DNA from: Trichuris trichiura
Taxonomy: Eukaryota; Nematoda; Enoplea; Trichinellida; Trichuridae
Length of the DNA stretch: 64,000 nucleotides
Reading direction: 5' to 3'
Assembly (NCBI GenBank): GCA_037903355.1
Contig: JBAJFE010000011.1
Location: 372,001-436,000, forward strand
Numbering within the stretch: the stretch's first letter is position 1; each line of letters starts with the position of its first letter. Under the pieces are notes generated by a model that searched no databases, was not told the DNA's origin, and saw only the letters and a list, made by a program, of their open reading frames with translations. Shown here one piece after another: positions 52,290 to 64,000 of the stretch. A program made the translations under genes and the position numbers.

Positions 52290-53670
52290 CTACTTGCGGC
52301 GCTGCTTAGGTTTTTTCTTTTTCTTTTTGCCTGCCACTTCATCCTCGTCCTAAAACGAAGTAAGCGGTCATCATACATTCCAAACTTTCGGATCAGATTC
52401 CAAGCTTACGTCTTCCGTCGTATCTTCAGTAGTGCCTAAAATAATTCATCGTGAATGCGTACTGTAGTTGGCAAAGCGTAAGAACGACATTTTCTAGTTT
52501 AGTACCTGATTCGGGCGTCTTTGATTTACTCTCTACTATAGCCGTCCTCATGTATTTTGGTTCTGCCGCTGTGAACATTCCTCTTTGTGTTGCTGTGGTC
52601 ATGCCACCTTCCGCTGCCGTCATCATACCAGTTTCCGCTGCTGTAACCATTCCACCTCCTTCAGCTGCTGTAACCATAGCACTTCTTTCAGCTGCTGTGG
52701 ACATAGCCCATTTGTCTGCAAAGTATGACTTGAGCTTATTAGATCTGAAAAATAGGTTAATACTTGTTTTAAGGTTGGGGTCGTGTAACGCAGTAGCCAT
52801 TACAGACTGAGGTTTTTCAACAGCAGTTTCCATTGCAAATTTCTTGCTTTCACTTGCTATCGCAGTTTCCATATAGCTGTGCTGTAAGAAAGCAAAATGA
52901 CTGCGCGTAAACTTAGATGCCCGCATCTTCATGAATGTCTCTTTCCACCCATTGGCATTTTGGTAGTGGAAGGTAGTTTTGAAAGACTTACCGCTGGTTT
53001 CTTGTACGTCTTGCGAAAATCCTAAACACATTCGACCTCATACAATGGACTAAAAACGCTTGGCAACAACGTAACGTACGTTTATGTTGAAACTACAATA
53101 TTCCGGTTTGTTAGCGGGCTTCTCCTTTAAAGGAGTTAAAATTAGAAAAATAAAATAGCGAACAGAATAACACTTGCTTCTTCGGGTGACTGTTGAAGCT
53201 TTTTCGGAAACGTCTAAGCAGCATTGGCGTTGACGAGTAGGTCAGCAATGGTGAAACTTACTTCTTCGGCAGGCGAGGGCGGCTGCAACGTTTAAAAAAA
53301 TTTTATTTCTACAGTTAGTTACATTTGCATTCTGCGGCACTTACCAAAATGCTCGCTTTTTCTTCTTTTTTCTGCTTCCGGGACTAAAATGATTGACGCG
53401 CATAAAGTGATGACGTCATTTTAATTAGTAGTACTACGTGTTTAAGTGGTCATCTTCTCAATAGAGAAGCAACGACGAACAGTCGGAAATGGAATGCGCT
53501 TTCGTTTGTGCACAACGAATTATCAGCGCAGGTTTTGTTGACGCGTCTAAATGGCTTACCTGTTTAAAGGTGCACAAACTTAGAAAAACGACGAGAAACA
53601 GTCCGGCCACCAAAAGACAAAAGGCGTGCGGAAGCCAGTTGACTATTACGATTGTTTCGGGGTGTCCCAT
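52290..53670 (-). CDS. Single-pass membrane protein with ten MxTA repeats
   Basis: Nine small exons close in frame at 208 aa: 53670-53560, 53383-53345, 53282-53262, 53189-53178, 53021-52992, 52881-52764, 52715-52506, 52435-52410 and 52349-52290. The N-terminus has one strong hydrophobic helix (AFCLLVAGLFLVVFLSL, about 16-32) with no cleavage-like site, so a signal anchor is likely, followed by a basic stretch (SRKQKKEEK). From residue 75 to about 172 the unit M-x-T-A (commonly MVTAAEGG) recurs ten times at 8-12 residue spacing. The tail is acidic and ends in a lysine run (GKKKKKKPKQRRK). The 12 nt exon at 53189 needs a GC donor (gaa|gcaagt) for the phases to match; this is the weakest part. 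I do not recognise the family or function. Confidence 0.65.
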
Positions 53671-55639
53671 CCTACCGGTTGAAATCGACTTTTTCCTCAG
53701 CCGAAAATCTTAATTACCGACGATGATGAAAAGCTGATTTTAAAATACTTTTGATTTTAAAGATTCGCCGTTACTTTAAACTTAACTTTTGATTTCTTTT
53801 TTGTAAATAGCGTTTCGTTTAACCTCTTATTAATCTTAAAATTGTAAACAATCCGATCCTTTTCAGAAGCTCAATAGCGCTGCGAAAAAAGTGGGACCTT
53901 TGTTGGTGTTGCCGAAAGGAAATAAAATGAGAAGAAAAAAGAAGGTAAGCTTTCTACCTTACGATAATAAGTAGTACGAGCGTCTAAGCAAGTCGTTAAT
54001 CGTCACAATCGAAGTTCCGCAATTATTTATGCACAAATTAGCTAAAAACGCTAGCGCTGAAATTTATAGCTATAAGTTACAGTGAAAACTGTCTATCCTT
54101 TCCGTGCGCTCTTTGCGCGTCTGTCTGCTCGCGTAGTTATAGCAACAGCTTCGGAAAAACTTCGTTTTTCTAAAACGCTCATTGTGCTGAAGTTATTTGT
54201 CTCGCAGACTTTAACCTACGATTCATATTACGCGGTTAAGAGTGTTCTCTTAGCTTTTTGACTTCTCTGCTTCTTGAGAACATTCCAATAACATTCATAT
54301 CGCTTCATGAGAGTTTCATGCCGAATAATGTCCGATTAACAAAACAAGAAGGCGCCAACCAGCCAAGCGACGAGAAATTGCTAGCTTAAGGCAGAGCACA
54401 ATGTTTACTTCAGTTTACCTTATAATTAGTATTAAGTCGTCAGCGAGTCAACAAATAGCCTAATTAGGAATGTATAGGCAGCACGAAATGTCAGCTCGCG
54501 ACACAGCCCAGCAACCGAACTATATATGGCGTTTTGAAGAAGAGAAAAAGCTTCAGCCATAGTCGAACACTTTCTGCCAATGTCCGAACGGCGTTTAGAC
54601 GAGGATATCATTTTGCCAGAGCCGTATTTCTCTTCTACCTTTAAAGGACCAAAGAGACCACCTGTACGCATACTTAGTCCTCTGTTTGCTAAAGGGATAC
54701 AGGTCACCACAATGTCAACCAAACTGATTAATCATTCTGCTGCTGCCTGAACTTTTGCGCTGCCAATATTACAGTGCTACTTGTGGTAAGCCTTAAATCC
54801 CATCTCCTCATTCGCTGACGATGGAGTAATATTCTGAAAATAATCGATACGAAACAATTTCCAGTCCTACTGTACTTTTACCTTTGTTAACATTTCTGTC
54901 GACCTCGAATGGTGCTTTGTAAAGTCACGCTTTCGTATATCCGAATTTTAAAGTACATGTGTACATATTGTATCAAGATACAAGCAATCGTATTTATCAC
55001 AAGCGTGAAATTTCAGCCACCTTTCCGAGCGTCATACTTTATTCTAAAGTTATATCTAATAAGTGTAACATAATATACGTTTGCCTTCAAAGAGCCTTTT
55101 TTTCAATATCTATACGCTAAATAATTTCTTCTAAACTGTACAAGCGGAACCGCGCTAGGCAATTCTGTATTGTGCTTCATATACACTGTTTACACTTGTT
55201 TTTTTTGTTTATTCCCATCAGGAAGTAAAAAGACTCTTGTAAAGGAAAAACGCAGCTGGTAAGGCGTCTCGTGAGACAATGAACCTGATAGCTTTGACGC
55301 ACGAGCTAAGCTTTGTTTTCGACAAGATCAATTATTCATTTAAATTAATTAACCACAATCCTTCCTACAATTCCTGGAAACTGCTTATCCGATAATAAAG
55401 TATTATATTTACATATTAGAAAGTCTTTTTAAAAAATGAATAAAATTTTTATCGAAATTAGAACTAAGTCGCTGCTCGCGACTAACCTTAAACAGACTGT
55501 GTCACACATACATTTAGTGCATCGTCATTCAGACTTAACAAGTCAACTTTGCGTATACGCAAATAAAAGCGAACGTCCGCTGAACAATCGTTAACTGAAT
55601 GGATCTAATTTATCGGACATGACGTAGTGTGAATGAACC
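53671..55639. other. Intergenic region with one exon-like stretch
   Basis: No gene assembled. On the plus strand 53870-53944 is bounded by ttttcag and gtaagc and reads KLNSAAKKVGPLLVLPKGNK followed by MRRKK; a possible in-phase terminal piece begins after the catcag acceptor at about 55222. A 96 aa minus frame at 54432-54722 lacks an ATG at its start. All are weak. Confidence 0.2.
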
Positions 55640-57183
55640 TCAACGCCGTTCCGTTCTATTTCGAGGTTGGCGGTGCGCTTCTCTCCATTTTCTTTTGTAC
55701 GTCTAAAAAGGACATCGCAGGAAAGGTACGCAGTAGCGTTGTCAAAGCATACCGTCCGAAAGGTAAGCTGCTCATTGGCCCAAGATTTCCTTAGGCTGTC
55801 AATGGACTCTTGATGACGAAATCGTTTCATGTTCTCTGCAAGCAACCTTTTTTTAAACAAAGCTCAACAAGTATTTGAATACCCATTATTCGGTGGTCAT
55901 TTCTTCGGAGGAAAAATTTTTCACCTTCCTTTTTGGGTGCTGCCGACTTGAATTTCTCCTTTGGCGCGCTGTCACCTACTGAGGTTGCTTTGTTTCTTGC
56001 TTGAGTGCCCATTGCTTCCAAATGAGCAGCGTTTAACCTCGTATCAACCTCCTCTAAGGCAACCTGACCCTCACTGGAAGCTTGTTGGACTTCAGTTCGA
56101 CCAAAGGCGGCGAGCAAGCTGAATTCCTCGGTGAGACCATCGTCCCATTCGCTTGCCTTAAGCCTTTCGCTGAACTCGGGGTCCAATATCACTTGGGTCG
56201 CTACGGGTGCGACTGTTTGTTCCCGGATACTTGAACTGACTACAGGAGCGTAGGAGTCGCGTCTGCTTTTGGCGCCATTGACATGTGAGGTAGAAGGCGA
56301 AGGATGGAGCTCGAATCGTTGGTGACTAGGGTTTTCGGGATCGTAACGAACTCCAATGGGAAAAGTCTTTGCAGAGCGACTCTTCCTCGCCGAAGCACTA
56401 TTCAAAGTCTTGTCCGCCTTAGAACGCGAAGGCTCGACGAAGCCCACAATCTTTTCGGCTATAGACAATTGCCTTTTGGTTTCATCCGTCTCGTCGTCCA
56501 ATGGAAAATCTTCATTTTCATTGTCTTGTATAAAGTCGGCCAAAAACAAGTCATTCATGCGAAATCGAGGATCCGAGCCAATTTTGCCTTGTTGTAGCAA
56601 CATCTGAAATGTACAATTTCGTCATAGGTAGTTGGCATCTACGCTTTACGGCTTATTCTTTGATTACTCGCGTTTTCGCTTCCGAGATATCCCTATCGGG
56701 CCATGATACATCTGCCTCCTGCGAGTCATCATCGAATAATGCGGGCCCACCGTTCCTATTGTCGTCCTCGTCGCTCTTTCGTTCGTCAAGTACAATTTCT
56801 TTGCTTTTACGAGGCACCTACGTTACAATAGAAAAGAAATTAACCGACAGATTTTTGAAAAGTTTATCCGTCTAACTTTTTTCGCTGCTTCTTGAACGAG
56901 CTCATGTTTTCTTCTCCAAGCGATATTTCGCGCCTCCATGCTACGTAAGCGCGCTTGGTTTGATCGTTCCGCCTTTGTAGCGCAAACTTCATCTCCATAG
57001 GAGCGCTCGACAATAGACTCGTCTTGGTTCTGGCTTTCTAAACAGTACAACGATGCCTCCAAAAAATGCCGCCATCCTTTTTCGCGCAAAACGTAAACCC
57101 TACTCACCGGCTTGTCCTACACTGCTGCCGTTCATATTTTGGGCTGAATGCCTATTCCGCTGAATGCGGCGTTTCGCAAGCAT
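55640..57183 (-). CDS. NOL8-like nucleolar protein without an RRM
   Basis: Six exons, 57183-57108, 57037-56877, 56817-56668, 56603-55883, 55835-55753 and 55702-55640, close in frame at 417 aa. Order of family landmarks matches the C-terminal half of NOL8: a basic helix (NQARLRSMEARNIAWRRKH), acidic IVLDERKSDEDD with PALFDDDS, the GSDPRFRMNDLFL motif, RYDPENPSHQRFEL, FFLRRNDHRIM and a basic end TYKRKWREAHRQ. NOL8 is a nucleolar factor in pre-rRNA processing and ribosome assembly. Human NOL8 also has an N-terminal RNA-recognition motif; here the first exon encodes only about 25 residues and the start of UBA1 lies 297 bp upstream on the other strand, leaving little room for an RRM unless exons lie farther away. 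Exon 3 to exon 4 uses the cga|gtaatc donor, needed to avoid a stop. Confidence 0.8.
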
Positions 57184-57480
57184 ACGCCTCGCTAAAAAAG
57201 ACACTTTGACGGTCGCTATTCAAGTTCGTATAAACGTGTTTTGTACGAGAAAACAGTATGAAAGATGTGTAAGTTAAATGTTACGTGGTTTCGTACTGTA
57301 GAGTTACTCATTTCGTAACGACTGGCAGACATCTGCGCTCTCAAGCACGTCTTCCTTAAAGGTCACTATTGGAATCGTTTGCCCTTCGTTCGGTATCGTC
57401 GTAATGAAATGTCAGCGATCAATTGGCCCGACGCAAATTCGTATAGAAAGAATAACTGCCGCTTTTAGGTTCCTCTGCGT
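57184..57480. promoter_or_regulatory. Bidirectional promoter interval between NOL8-like gene and UBA1
   Basis: The 297 bp between two divergent ATGs must hold both promoters and 5' UTRs if the first exons are right. No TATA box or specific motif was recognised. Both neighbours are housekeeping genes, for which compact divergent promoters are common. Confidence 0.5.
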
Positions 57481-60400
57481 ATGGCCACTTCGATGTCGGT
57501 CATTAACAACGGCACCTCGAGCTTAAGCAAGCGCGAAGCGTCCCCGCTTACTGGGTGTGCCTATTCGACAAAGCGCGCCAAAGCAGATATTGTGGATCAC
57601 ACGGCAAGCGAAGATGTAAGTTGTTTTTCTTTTGCTCGTTTGCGCGCGTTTAATATAAAAGTTTTTTTTGGAAATTAGCCTTATACGTTAAAAGCCATAC
57701 GTTGTTAGCCTTCCACGTTCTCTTTCATTGGCAACGGCCGTCTAGCAGCTCTTCAAGAATCTTGTTTTTGTTGGGAAAGCGAACGATAAGAATCGTAATC
57801 AGTTGTAGATATTCCTATTGCATTACCGATACTTTGATTAAGTGCAATGGGCAAAAGACGGCAAGCGACCAGTGTCTGCGCTTTCTTTGTTAGTCTTGCT
57901 CGTGTTGGCCAGCAGAGTCGTTGTGTCGTCGTAGCCTTTGTAGCGACCGGTGACCGCCAGGGCCGATTCGTTTGATTAGTAAAACAGTCGTCCTCGTTTA
58001 GCATTCGATCGTCAGGTCGGTGCTACACTAATCCAGCCGTCGTTGTTGTTGCTCGTTGCGCTTATTTCCCAGTCTCGTTCATTGATTTTCAGCAAGTTGC
58101 GGCATTTACTTGCCTACAGTAGTGACTCGCAGGTATGTTTGTAAACTGTAGCTTTTTGAACGTTTCCAGTAATTGGCGGCTATTCGCAGTTAATTTAATC
58201 CCTTCGTCTTAAACTGATTTCCAAGCAAAAAAGTGCAATTGTGTTTAACGCAGCGAGCTGAAAGTACAATGTCAGTTTTTTTACACGACGTTCCAGCAAT
58301 TGCAAGTGACGTGCGATCACTTTTAGGTCAATTGTTTTAAGTATAAATTCAGCAAGTTGAAATTTGGTCGGCTTATTTGGATGTAGTGTATTTCCAACCA
58401 GTTTGACACTGCCAGTTGCGTCAACTCGTTTGCCGAGCCGAAGGTTATTTAAGAACGCAAAGGTTCTCTTGTTGGTTCGCCGAAAGGACTTCCCTTCCTC
58501 GCTGTCCGTCCTCCATCCATTTCTGAACATATAATAAGTAACGTTTTGGTTGTTTTTTCTTTCTTGCGCGTATTTTCCAACGCGCTCAAAGCAAAGCATA
58601 GCGCAGGGTAATTATCCACTTTTTTTGCTGTTTCCTTAAACGAATTAAATGCAGCTGATTTTTTTTGCCACGTCCTACCTAATCCTGTGTTTTCACTTTC
58701 AAAACTGTTAGGTATTGTCACAGGTAGTTGACGACACGTACGATTATGCTTAACGTGTTGGAAACACTGCTTGTCCATGTTGACATACTGATTTGGCAAT
58801 TGTTTGTTTCGAGTTTGCTTTCTTATATTCGACCTGTTAGCGGAAGATGACTCGTTCTGTTGTCATCGTGACGAATAACATCCGTTGAATAGATAGAGGG
58901 TAGTCTAGGGCGGCCTTGTTTTAGTTCACAAAGCGGACGCGCAGTTGGACTGCTTCGAGCAAACACTGCGTCCCAATATCATTGGATAATTTTGACTAAG
59001 GTCACTTTCGACTAGAAATGATGACGCTTTTAGTCTGTGTAGTAATTTTCGCTTCTTTTTTCTTGCTGATTGCACCTGTGTGAAAGTTGTATGAATCACC
59101 CAACGCAGATGTAATTGTTAGCAAAGTGCGAATGAATGCCGCTGACTCAGAAGTTATGATTAATTATTGCAAGTTGATTTTTTGAGATATTCCAAAAATA
59201 GCCACTTTGACACATAGGTCGCAGGATGCTTTATAAAAGCGATTGGTGGACGGCTGCTTCGGTTGTGATCGTTTTTCAAGCGACCACAAAGAAGCTCTGT
59301 TCGTCCATTGTTCCCTAAGTTGCCGCGGATTCGCGCTGAAAGTCAATTTCTCCCTCCGCTGATGTAAAGAGCGGAAAACTAGTTATTGCTGTCCATTGGA
59401 AGCGGTGGTAGTTTGGTGGTAACCTAATTTTGTCTTACTTTTCAGCTGAGTTTTTGTCAGGCTTTTCACCACCATTTTCCGCATGAAAATGCATCACTGT
59501 ACCGAGCGCTGCCTTCGGGGACCTGCAAGGTTAGCTTCCGTATTGAATGGCTTTTCTGTCCTTTTCTTTGATTTGACTTTCGTAATACTACTTTTCTCTC
59601 CGCGTCTGTTGTTAGGTCGTGTAGGCTGAAAACAGAATTTCCCTTTATGGTCAAAGTAGGCTGGATATTGATCGCGCGTCAACGATTTCAACTCTCCTTT
59701 GGTGATAGTGGCACCCATTGCCATAGCGCGCGCGCAGGCACTCTCTCATAGCTTCCTGTTGACATTTTGTCGTTCATTTTACAGCTCGCTGAGGGTCAGT
59801 CTCCGCCATTGCGAGAAATGAATGCCTCAACATTTGGATTCGCGTCAGGTCAAACTATCAACGGTGACGTTCGAAATGGAGCCGCCTCGGCGCAGGGCAG
59901 TTTTGACCCGCAGCTCTACTCTCGGCAAATGTATGACAGTGTTTTTCTTTTTCAAAGCATTGTTATCATCATTTTTGCTTACGGCCTTTTTTGTTTAAAG
60001 TTACGTGCTCGGTGAGCAGGCTATGCGTCGGCTTAGGATTTCGAGCGCTCTGATCAGTGGCATTGGCGGCGCAGGTGTGGAAATAGCAAAGAACCTTATT
60101 CTTGGCGGTGTTCGCCAAGTGACCATACATGACTGCAAGAACGCCCAATGGCGCGATCTCTCCGCTCAAGTAACATTTTTCTCATTCCGCATCTTTTTTT
60201 GTATTTATGCATATACTTTTTAAAGTATTACTTGGACGAGTCGTCCATTGGGAAAAATCGAGCCGTGCAATCGCTTGGTCTGTTGGAGGAGTTGAACGAT
60301 AGCGTTACGGTCAACTATTCAATCCGTCCGCTGAACGAAGATATAATTAGAGAACACGACGTACGGGATGTTCGCACTCTGCGCCGCTTTGATTGTTCTT

Positions 60401-63400
60401 ATGTGTCCATGATTTTTCAGCTAATCATCGTTACGGAAATGTCGTTTGACGAACAGTGCAAAGTGAACGAGATGACTAGACGCGAAGGGAAAAAGTTCAT
60501 GTCGATCGACTGTAGGGGATTGTTCGGCTATGTGTTCAATGATTTTGGGCCCAATCACGTGATTAATGATTCAAACGGTGAGCCGTGCACTGAGGTGCTT
60601 CTGGAGCATATCGACCGAGCAACCGGTGAAGTAACAACATTGGAATCGGCCAAACATGGTCTCGAAGATGGTGACTACGTAGTGTTCAGCGAGGTGAAGG
60701 GCATGGTTGAATTGAACAATTGCGAACCGAAGAAGGTCAGGGTGATCAGTAAGTGTCTCATCTCTTTTTTTGCCAATTCAAAAAAAGTGCCTGTCAGCCG
60801 TGATTTCTTTTTTCTTTAAAAGAACAAAAAAGCTGTTTGCCTTCGGCGCTTTGGCGCCATTCTTTTCTAGGAGAAAATGTCAAAACGACGCTTAGTTAGT
60901 AACGTCTGTAATTGATCTCAAAAATGGCGCTGTCAATGTCGTCTCGTTCGACAAGCGCTCTATGTTTAGTTCCATTCGACGGCATTGGCACGATCGAACT
61001 TCTTTCGTCGTCCTTGCATATACGAACGCTACACGTTTAGGAGTCCCTTTTTACAGCTTCGATACTGATTGATTCTAATTTGTTCAAAAGCTTTAAGTGT
61101 CTACTGAGCATTTCGACTAAAATTGCCTTCAATTTGCACATGCAGAATATGAGCACTTACAAATCGTAGTTCGTTGGTTTGCTGCCGAACTGCTTACGTT
61201 CATAAGGCCTAGCTGCTCACGTAGTTGTTCTGTTTGATTTGTTCAAAAAAGAACAATTTTTCCTGTTTATTTCGACGATCAAATATGTTGCAATGTTGCA
61301 TTTCAGTTTTTTGTTCATTAATGTTTCCGTAATTGAGCTCGTGACTTCTTTTTTCGTTTTTCAATGCCGCGTGGCCGACATCCACCAGTAAATAGGACTT
61401 GTTGATACGAACTGGTCTTTGTTGAAACTATCTGCCGCCTTTCATACTGTGTAGCTTTCATGATAGTGCCATGTAAGACCGTTACTTTCGTCAAGAGGCG
61501 TTGGAAGCAATTCTTTTCGCTTGGCCAACATGATAAACATTGGTACAGTCGATAGTATTGAAAGTGGCGAGAGACCATTGGCCAACTAGAATTTGCGCAA
61601 TATCGCAGGCGGGCATAATGCAATGCGACCAGTTTCCTTTCAGCAACCGTTCTTGTATTCACACTAGCATAGTAGTGGGTAAATGGAAGGCAACGAATGG
61701 CTGTCCACCTTTTTCTTCTTTCAAAGATGACGCGCGGCATTGATCGTTCAACGTCTCTGTCCCGCACACCATTAGGGCATACGTATGTGCTCGTCAGAAT
61801 AAATGGACCGAAAATTCGTTTAAAAATTAAAGAATACAACAATATCAACAGTATCGTATATATTAGCAAGCTTCGAAGGCGCGTTGAGCCATCGAAAGCG
61901 CATTAAGTGGGTAGGAAAGTTTGAATAGACGAGAGTAGTGACTTTTTTTGCCTTGTCCGTCACTTGTTACAGTAGGAACTTGCATACTTTTTGAATATGA
62001 ACTTTACGCAACGTTTGCTTGATATTTTTTTTGTTCCTTGCAGAGCCATTTAAGTTCGCGGTCGATGGCTTGTCGAACTTTTCCGAATACATCGAAGGCG
62101 GCAAAGTGAAGCAGGTGAAGATGCCGACCAAAATGGAATTTGTAGGTTGCTTGTTGGGGCGATGTCGTTTTCGTTGAAGGCAACGTTCTTTTTTGCTTGC
62201 GCAGAAACCGTTGAACGAGTCGATTCGCGAGCCGGAATTTCTCATCTCCGATTTTAGCAAAATGGACCGACCCAATCAGATGCACCTAATGTGGCGGGCG
62301 CTGTACAAGTTCTGCCAGGTCCATGGGCGCATGCCAAGAGTTCAAAATCTGGTAGATCAGTCTAAAGAAATTGCATTAGATTGGTTAATTAGTGTCGGCA
62401 TTGTTTTTGTTAGGCTGACGCTGAACAAATAGTTTCTATGGTGGAAGAATTGAACGCTTCGGCATTGGAATCTTTGCGAGTGGAAAAAGTAGATGCACGT
62501 CTTGCAAAACTGCTCAGTTTTCAAGCGCTCGGCAATGTAGCACCAATCACTGGATTCATTGGGGGTCTAGCGGCTCAGGAAGCTATGAAGGTTCTTTAGA
62601 GAAGTTACTTCCGAAGTTGAGATATTCTTTTTTTTTCTTTCCCTTTAGGCATTGACAGGCATCTTTACCCCGGTAAAGCAATGGTTCTACTTTGACGCGA
62701 TCGAGTGCCTGTCCGAACCTGGTCATCCGTACGGCTTACGCGATGAACGTTCCTGCGCTGCTCGGCAGAATCGCTACGATGGACAGACAGCCGTTTTTGG
62801 CCACGAATTCCAGGAAGCGCTAGCAAAGCAAAGATGGTTTATCGTAAGTTATATTTAATCCTCCTTTATTTTTGAAAATCATCGCGGCAATATTTCCGTG
62901 CACAGGTAGGCGCTGGCGCCATTGGATGCGAACTGCTCAAGTATTTCTCGATGATGGGCGTGGCGAGCTCGCAGAAAGGTTGTTTGTTCGTCACCGATAT
63001 GGATACCATTGAGGTGTCAAATTTGAATAGGCAATTCTTGTTCCGCAAACACGACGTGGGCGTACGTTTCTGAGCAGAGACGTTTCCAGCCGATTTTCCG
63101 TTTATCCTTTTAGAAAAAGAAATCAGACGTTGCCGTTGGAGCTGCAAAGGAGTTCAATCCGTCGCTGAATCTGAAATCAATGTGCGAGCGAGTTTGCGGC
63201 GAAACGGAGAACATCTTCGACGATGAATTTTTTGAAAATTTAAATGGAGTCGCCAACGCTTTGGATAACGTGGAAGCCCGTAAGTGCCATTGTCACTTTT
63301 GTGTTGCTAAAGGGTTAATTTACATTTTCAGGTACGTATATGGATCGCCGCTGCGTCTATTATCGTTTGCCTTTGCTCGAATCCGGCACTCAGGGACCCA

Positions 63401-64000
63401 AAGGGAATGTTCAAGTTGTCTATCCTCATCTGACCGAGTCGTACAGTAGTTCTCAAGACCCGCCCGAACGATCGATTCCTATTTGCACGTTGAAAAATTT
63501 TCCCAACGCAATTGAACATACCATTCAAGTACGTTGTTGCTAGTTTTTTTTGTTGTTATTATCTAGGTTGTCCGTTTTGTTACATAGTGGGCGCGCGACT
63601 TGTTCGAAGGAGCCTTCACCAATCCTGCCGAAATGGCGAATCAATTTTTGGAAGATCCGCGAGCCTTTTTCGAACGAGTAAAGAAGATGCACGCCGGACA
63701 AATGGTAGGTGTTTTTCTACGCGATGTTGACGCTTTTTTCGCCGTTTGAGTCCAGTCGCGAATTTGCATCTTTTTTCTTTAAAGATAGAAATGTTAGACA
63801 ACGTCTATCGCGTATTGTCCGTCGAACGTCCGGAGACGGCCGAGGATTGCGTCGTTTGGGCGCGCAACTATTGGGAAAAGTGTTTCAACTATTCCATTCG
63901 GCAATTGTTGCACAATTTCCCGCCTGATCAGACAACGTCGCTTGGCGCCAAATTTTGGTCGGGCAGCAAACGTTGCCCTCATCCGCTGCGATTTGACGTT
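57481..64000 (+). CDS. uba-1: Ubiquitin-activating enzyme E1 (UBA1), 3' end outside window
   Basis: ATP-dependent first enzyme of ubiquitin conjugation, cytosol and nucleus. Fourteen exons in the window: 57481-57615, 59785-59930, 60001-60169, 60226-60360, 60421-60748, 62044-62141, 62205-62351, 62414-62590, 62649-62843, 62906-63061, 63114-63279, 63332-63528, 63588-63704 and 63785 to beyond 64000; all phases match. A disordered N-terminus with a basic KRAK stretch precedes the inactive adenylation half ([26 protein letters not shown]). Then come the first catalytic cysteine half-domain region and [13 protein letters not shown], the active adenylation half ([32 protein letters not shown]), and the catalytic cysteine in [15 protein letters not shown] (exon 12). 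The second catalytic cysteine half-domain continues to the edge. The C-terminal ubiquitin-fold domain lies outside. Intron 1 is 2.2 kb and intron 5 is 1.3 kb. Divergent from the NOL8-like gene. Confidence 0.95.
57616..59784. other. 2.2 kb intron 1 of UBA1
   Basis: No plus-strand exon in phase was seen. On the minus strand a 76 aa ATG-started frame (59724-59494, beginning [20 protein letters not shown]) and a 134 aa frame (58599-58195) are open but match nothing I know. The intron may contain regulatory sequence for UBA1. Confidence 0.4.
60749..62043. other. 1.3 kb intron 5 of UBA1
   Basis: Between the exon ending EPKKVRVI and the exon starting PFKFAVDG. A 183 aa minus-strand frame at 61318-61869 has no motif and no splice support. 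Nothing else was recognised. Confidence 0.5.

Noticed and set aside
54432..54722. 96 aa minus-strand ORF
   Set aside because: Starts at a TTG and shows no motif or flanking exons.
58195..58799. Overlapping minus-strand ORFs in UBA1 intron 1
   Set aside because: No recognisable domain and no exon partner.
61318..61869. 183 aa minus-strand ORF in UBA1 intron 5
   Set aside because: Composition and lack of motifs suggest chance; no splice sites or neighbours.

Overview
The window looks like 64 kb of an invertebrate, most probably nematode, chromosome. Introns are GT-AG and often only 45-70 bp, exons are small, about 42% of bases are G or C by eye, and several proteins match families best known from nematode muscle work. 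The lineage is not proven; an enoplean (clade I) nematode is a guess. I built the gene models by hand from splice sites, reading phase and family motifs. Most multi-exon models close in frame from ATG to stop, which is strong internal support.

Layout: a FoxG-type forkhead gene runs off the left edge (minus strand, 1-641). A small PLAT-domain gene follows (minus, 5994-6588). Next come Rab4 (plus, 10127-11548) and a secreted cystatin (minus, 11914-12501), placed tail to tail. A NUAK/UNC-82-type kinase of about 1507 aa fills 15261-24488 (minus). Head to head with it, 2.4 kb away, is an L-type calcium channel alpha-1 subunit (EGL-19/Cav1 type, about 1973 aa, 41 exons, plus, 26848-44805). The right third holds a secreted histidine-acid-phosphatase homologue that has lost its catalytic residues (plus, 45757-47418), a short coiled-coil protein (plus, 49516-50019), a single-pass membrane protein with ten MxTA repeats (minus, 52290-53670), a NOL8-like nucleolar protein without an RRM (minus, 55640-57183) and, divergent from it, the ubiquitin-activating enzyme UBA1 (plus, 57481 to beyond the right edge).

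Most genes look functionally unrelated. The exception is the NUAK kinase / L-type channel pair: both families act in muscle in nematodes and the two genes share one divergent upstream region. NOL8 and UBA1 also share a compact 297 bp divergent promoter interval. Four fold-back elements (7096-7367, 21731-21877, 40746-40834, 47637-47853) lie in introns or intergenic DNA and look like small non-autonomous inverted-repeat transposons. I found no tRNA or rRNA gene, no CRISPR array and no autonomous transposon.

The most unusual items are a pair of 111 nt mutually exclusive exons encoding the IVS1-S2 region of the calcium channel, the catalytically dead secreted acid phosphatase, and the MxTA-repeat membrane protein, which I do not recognise.
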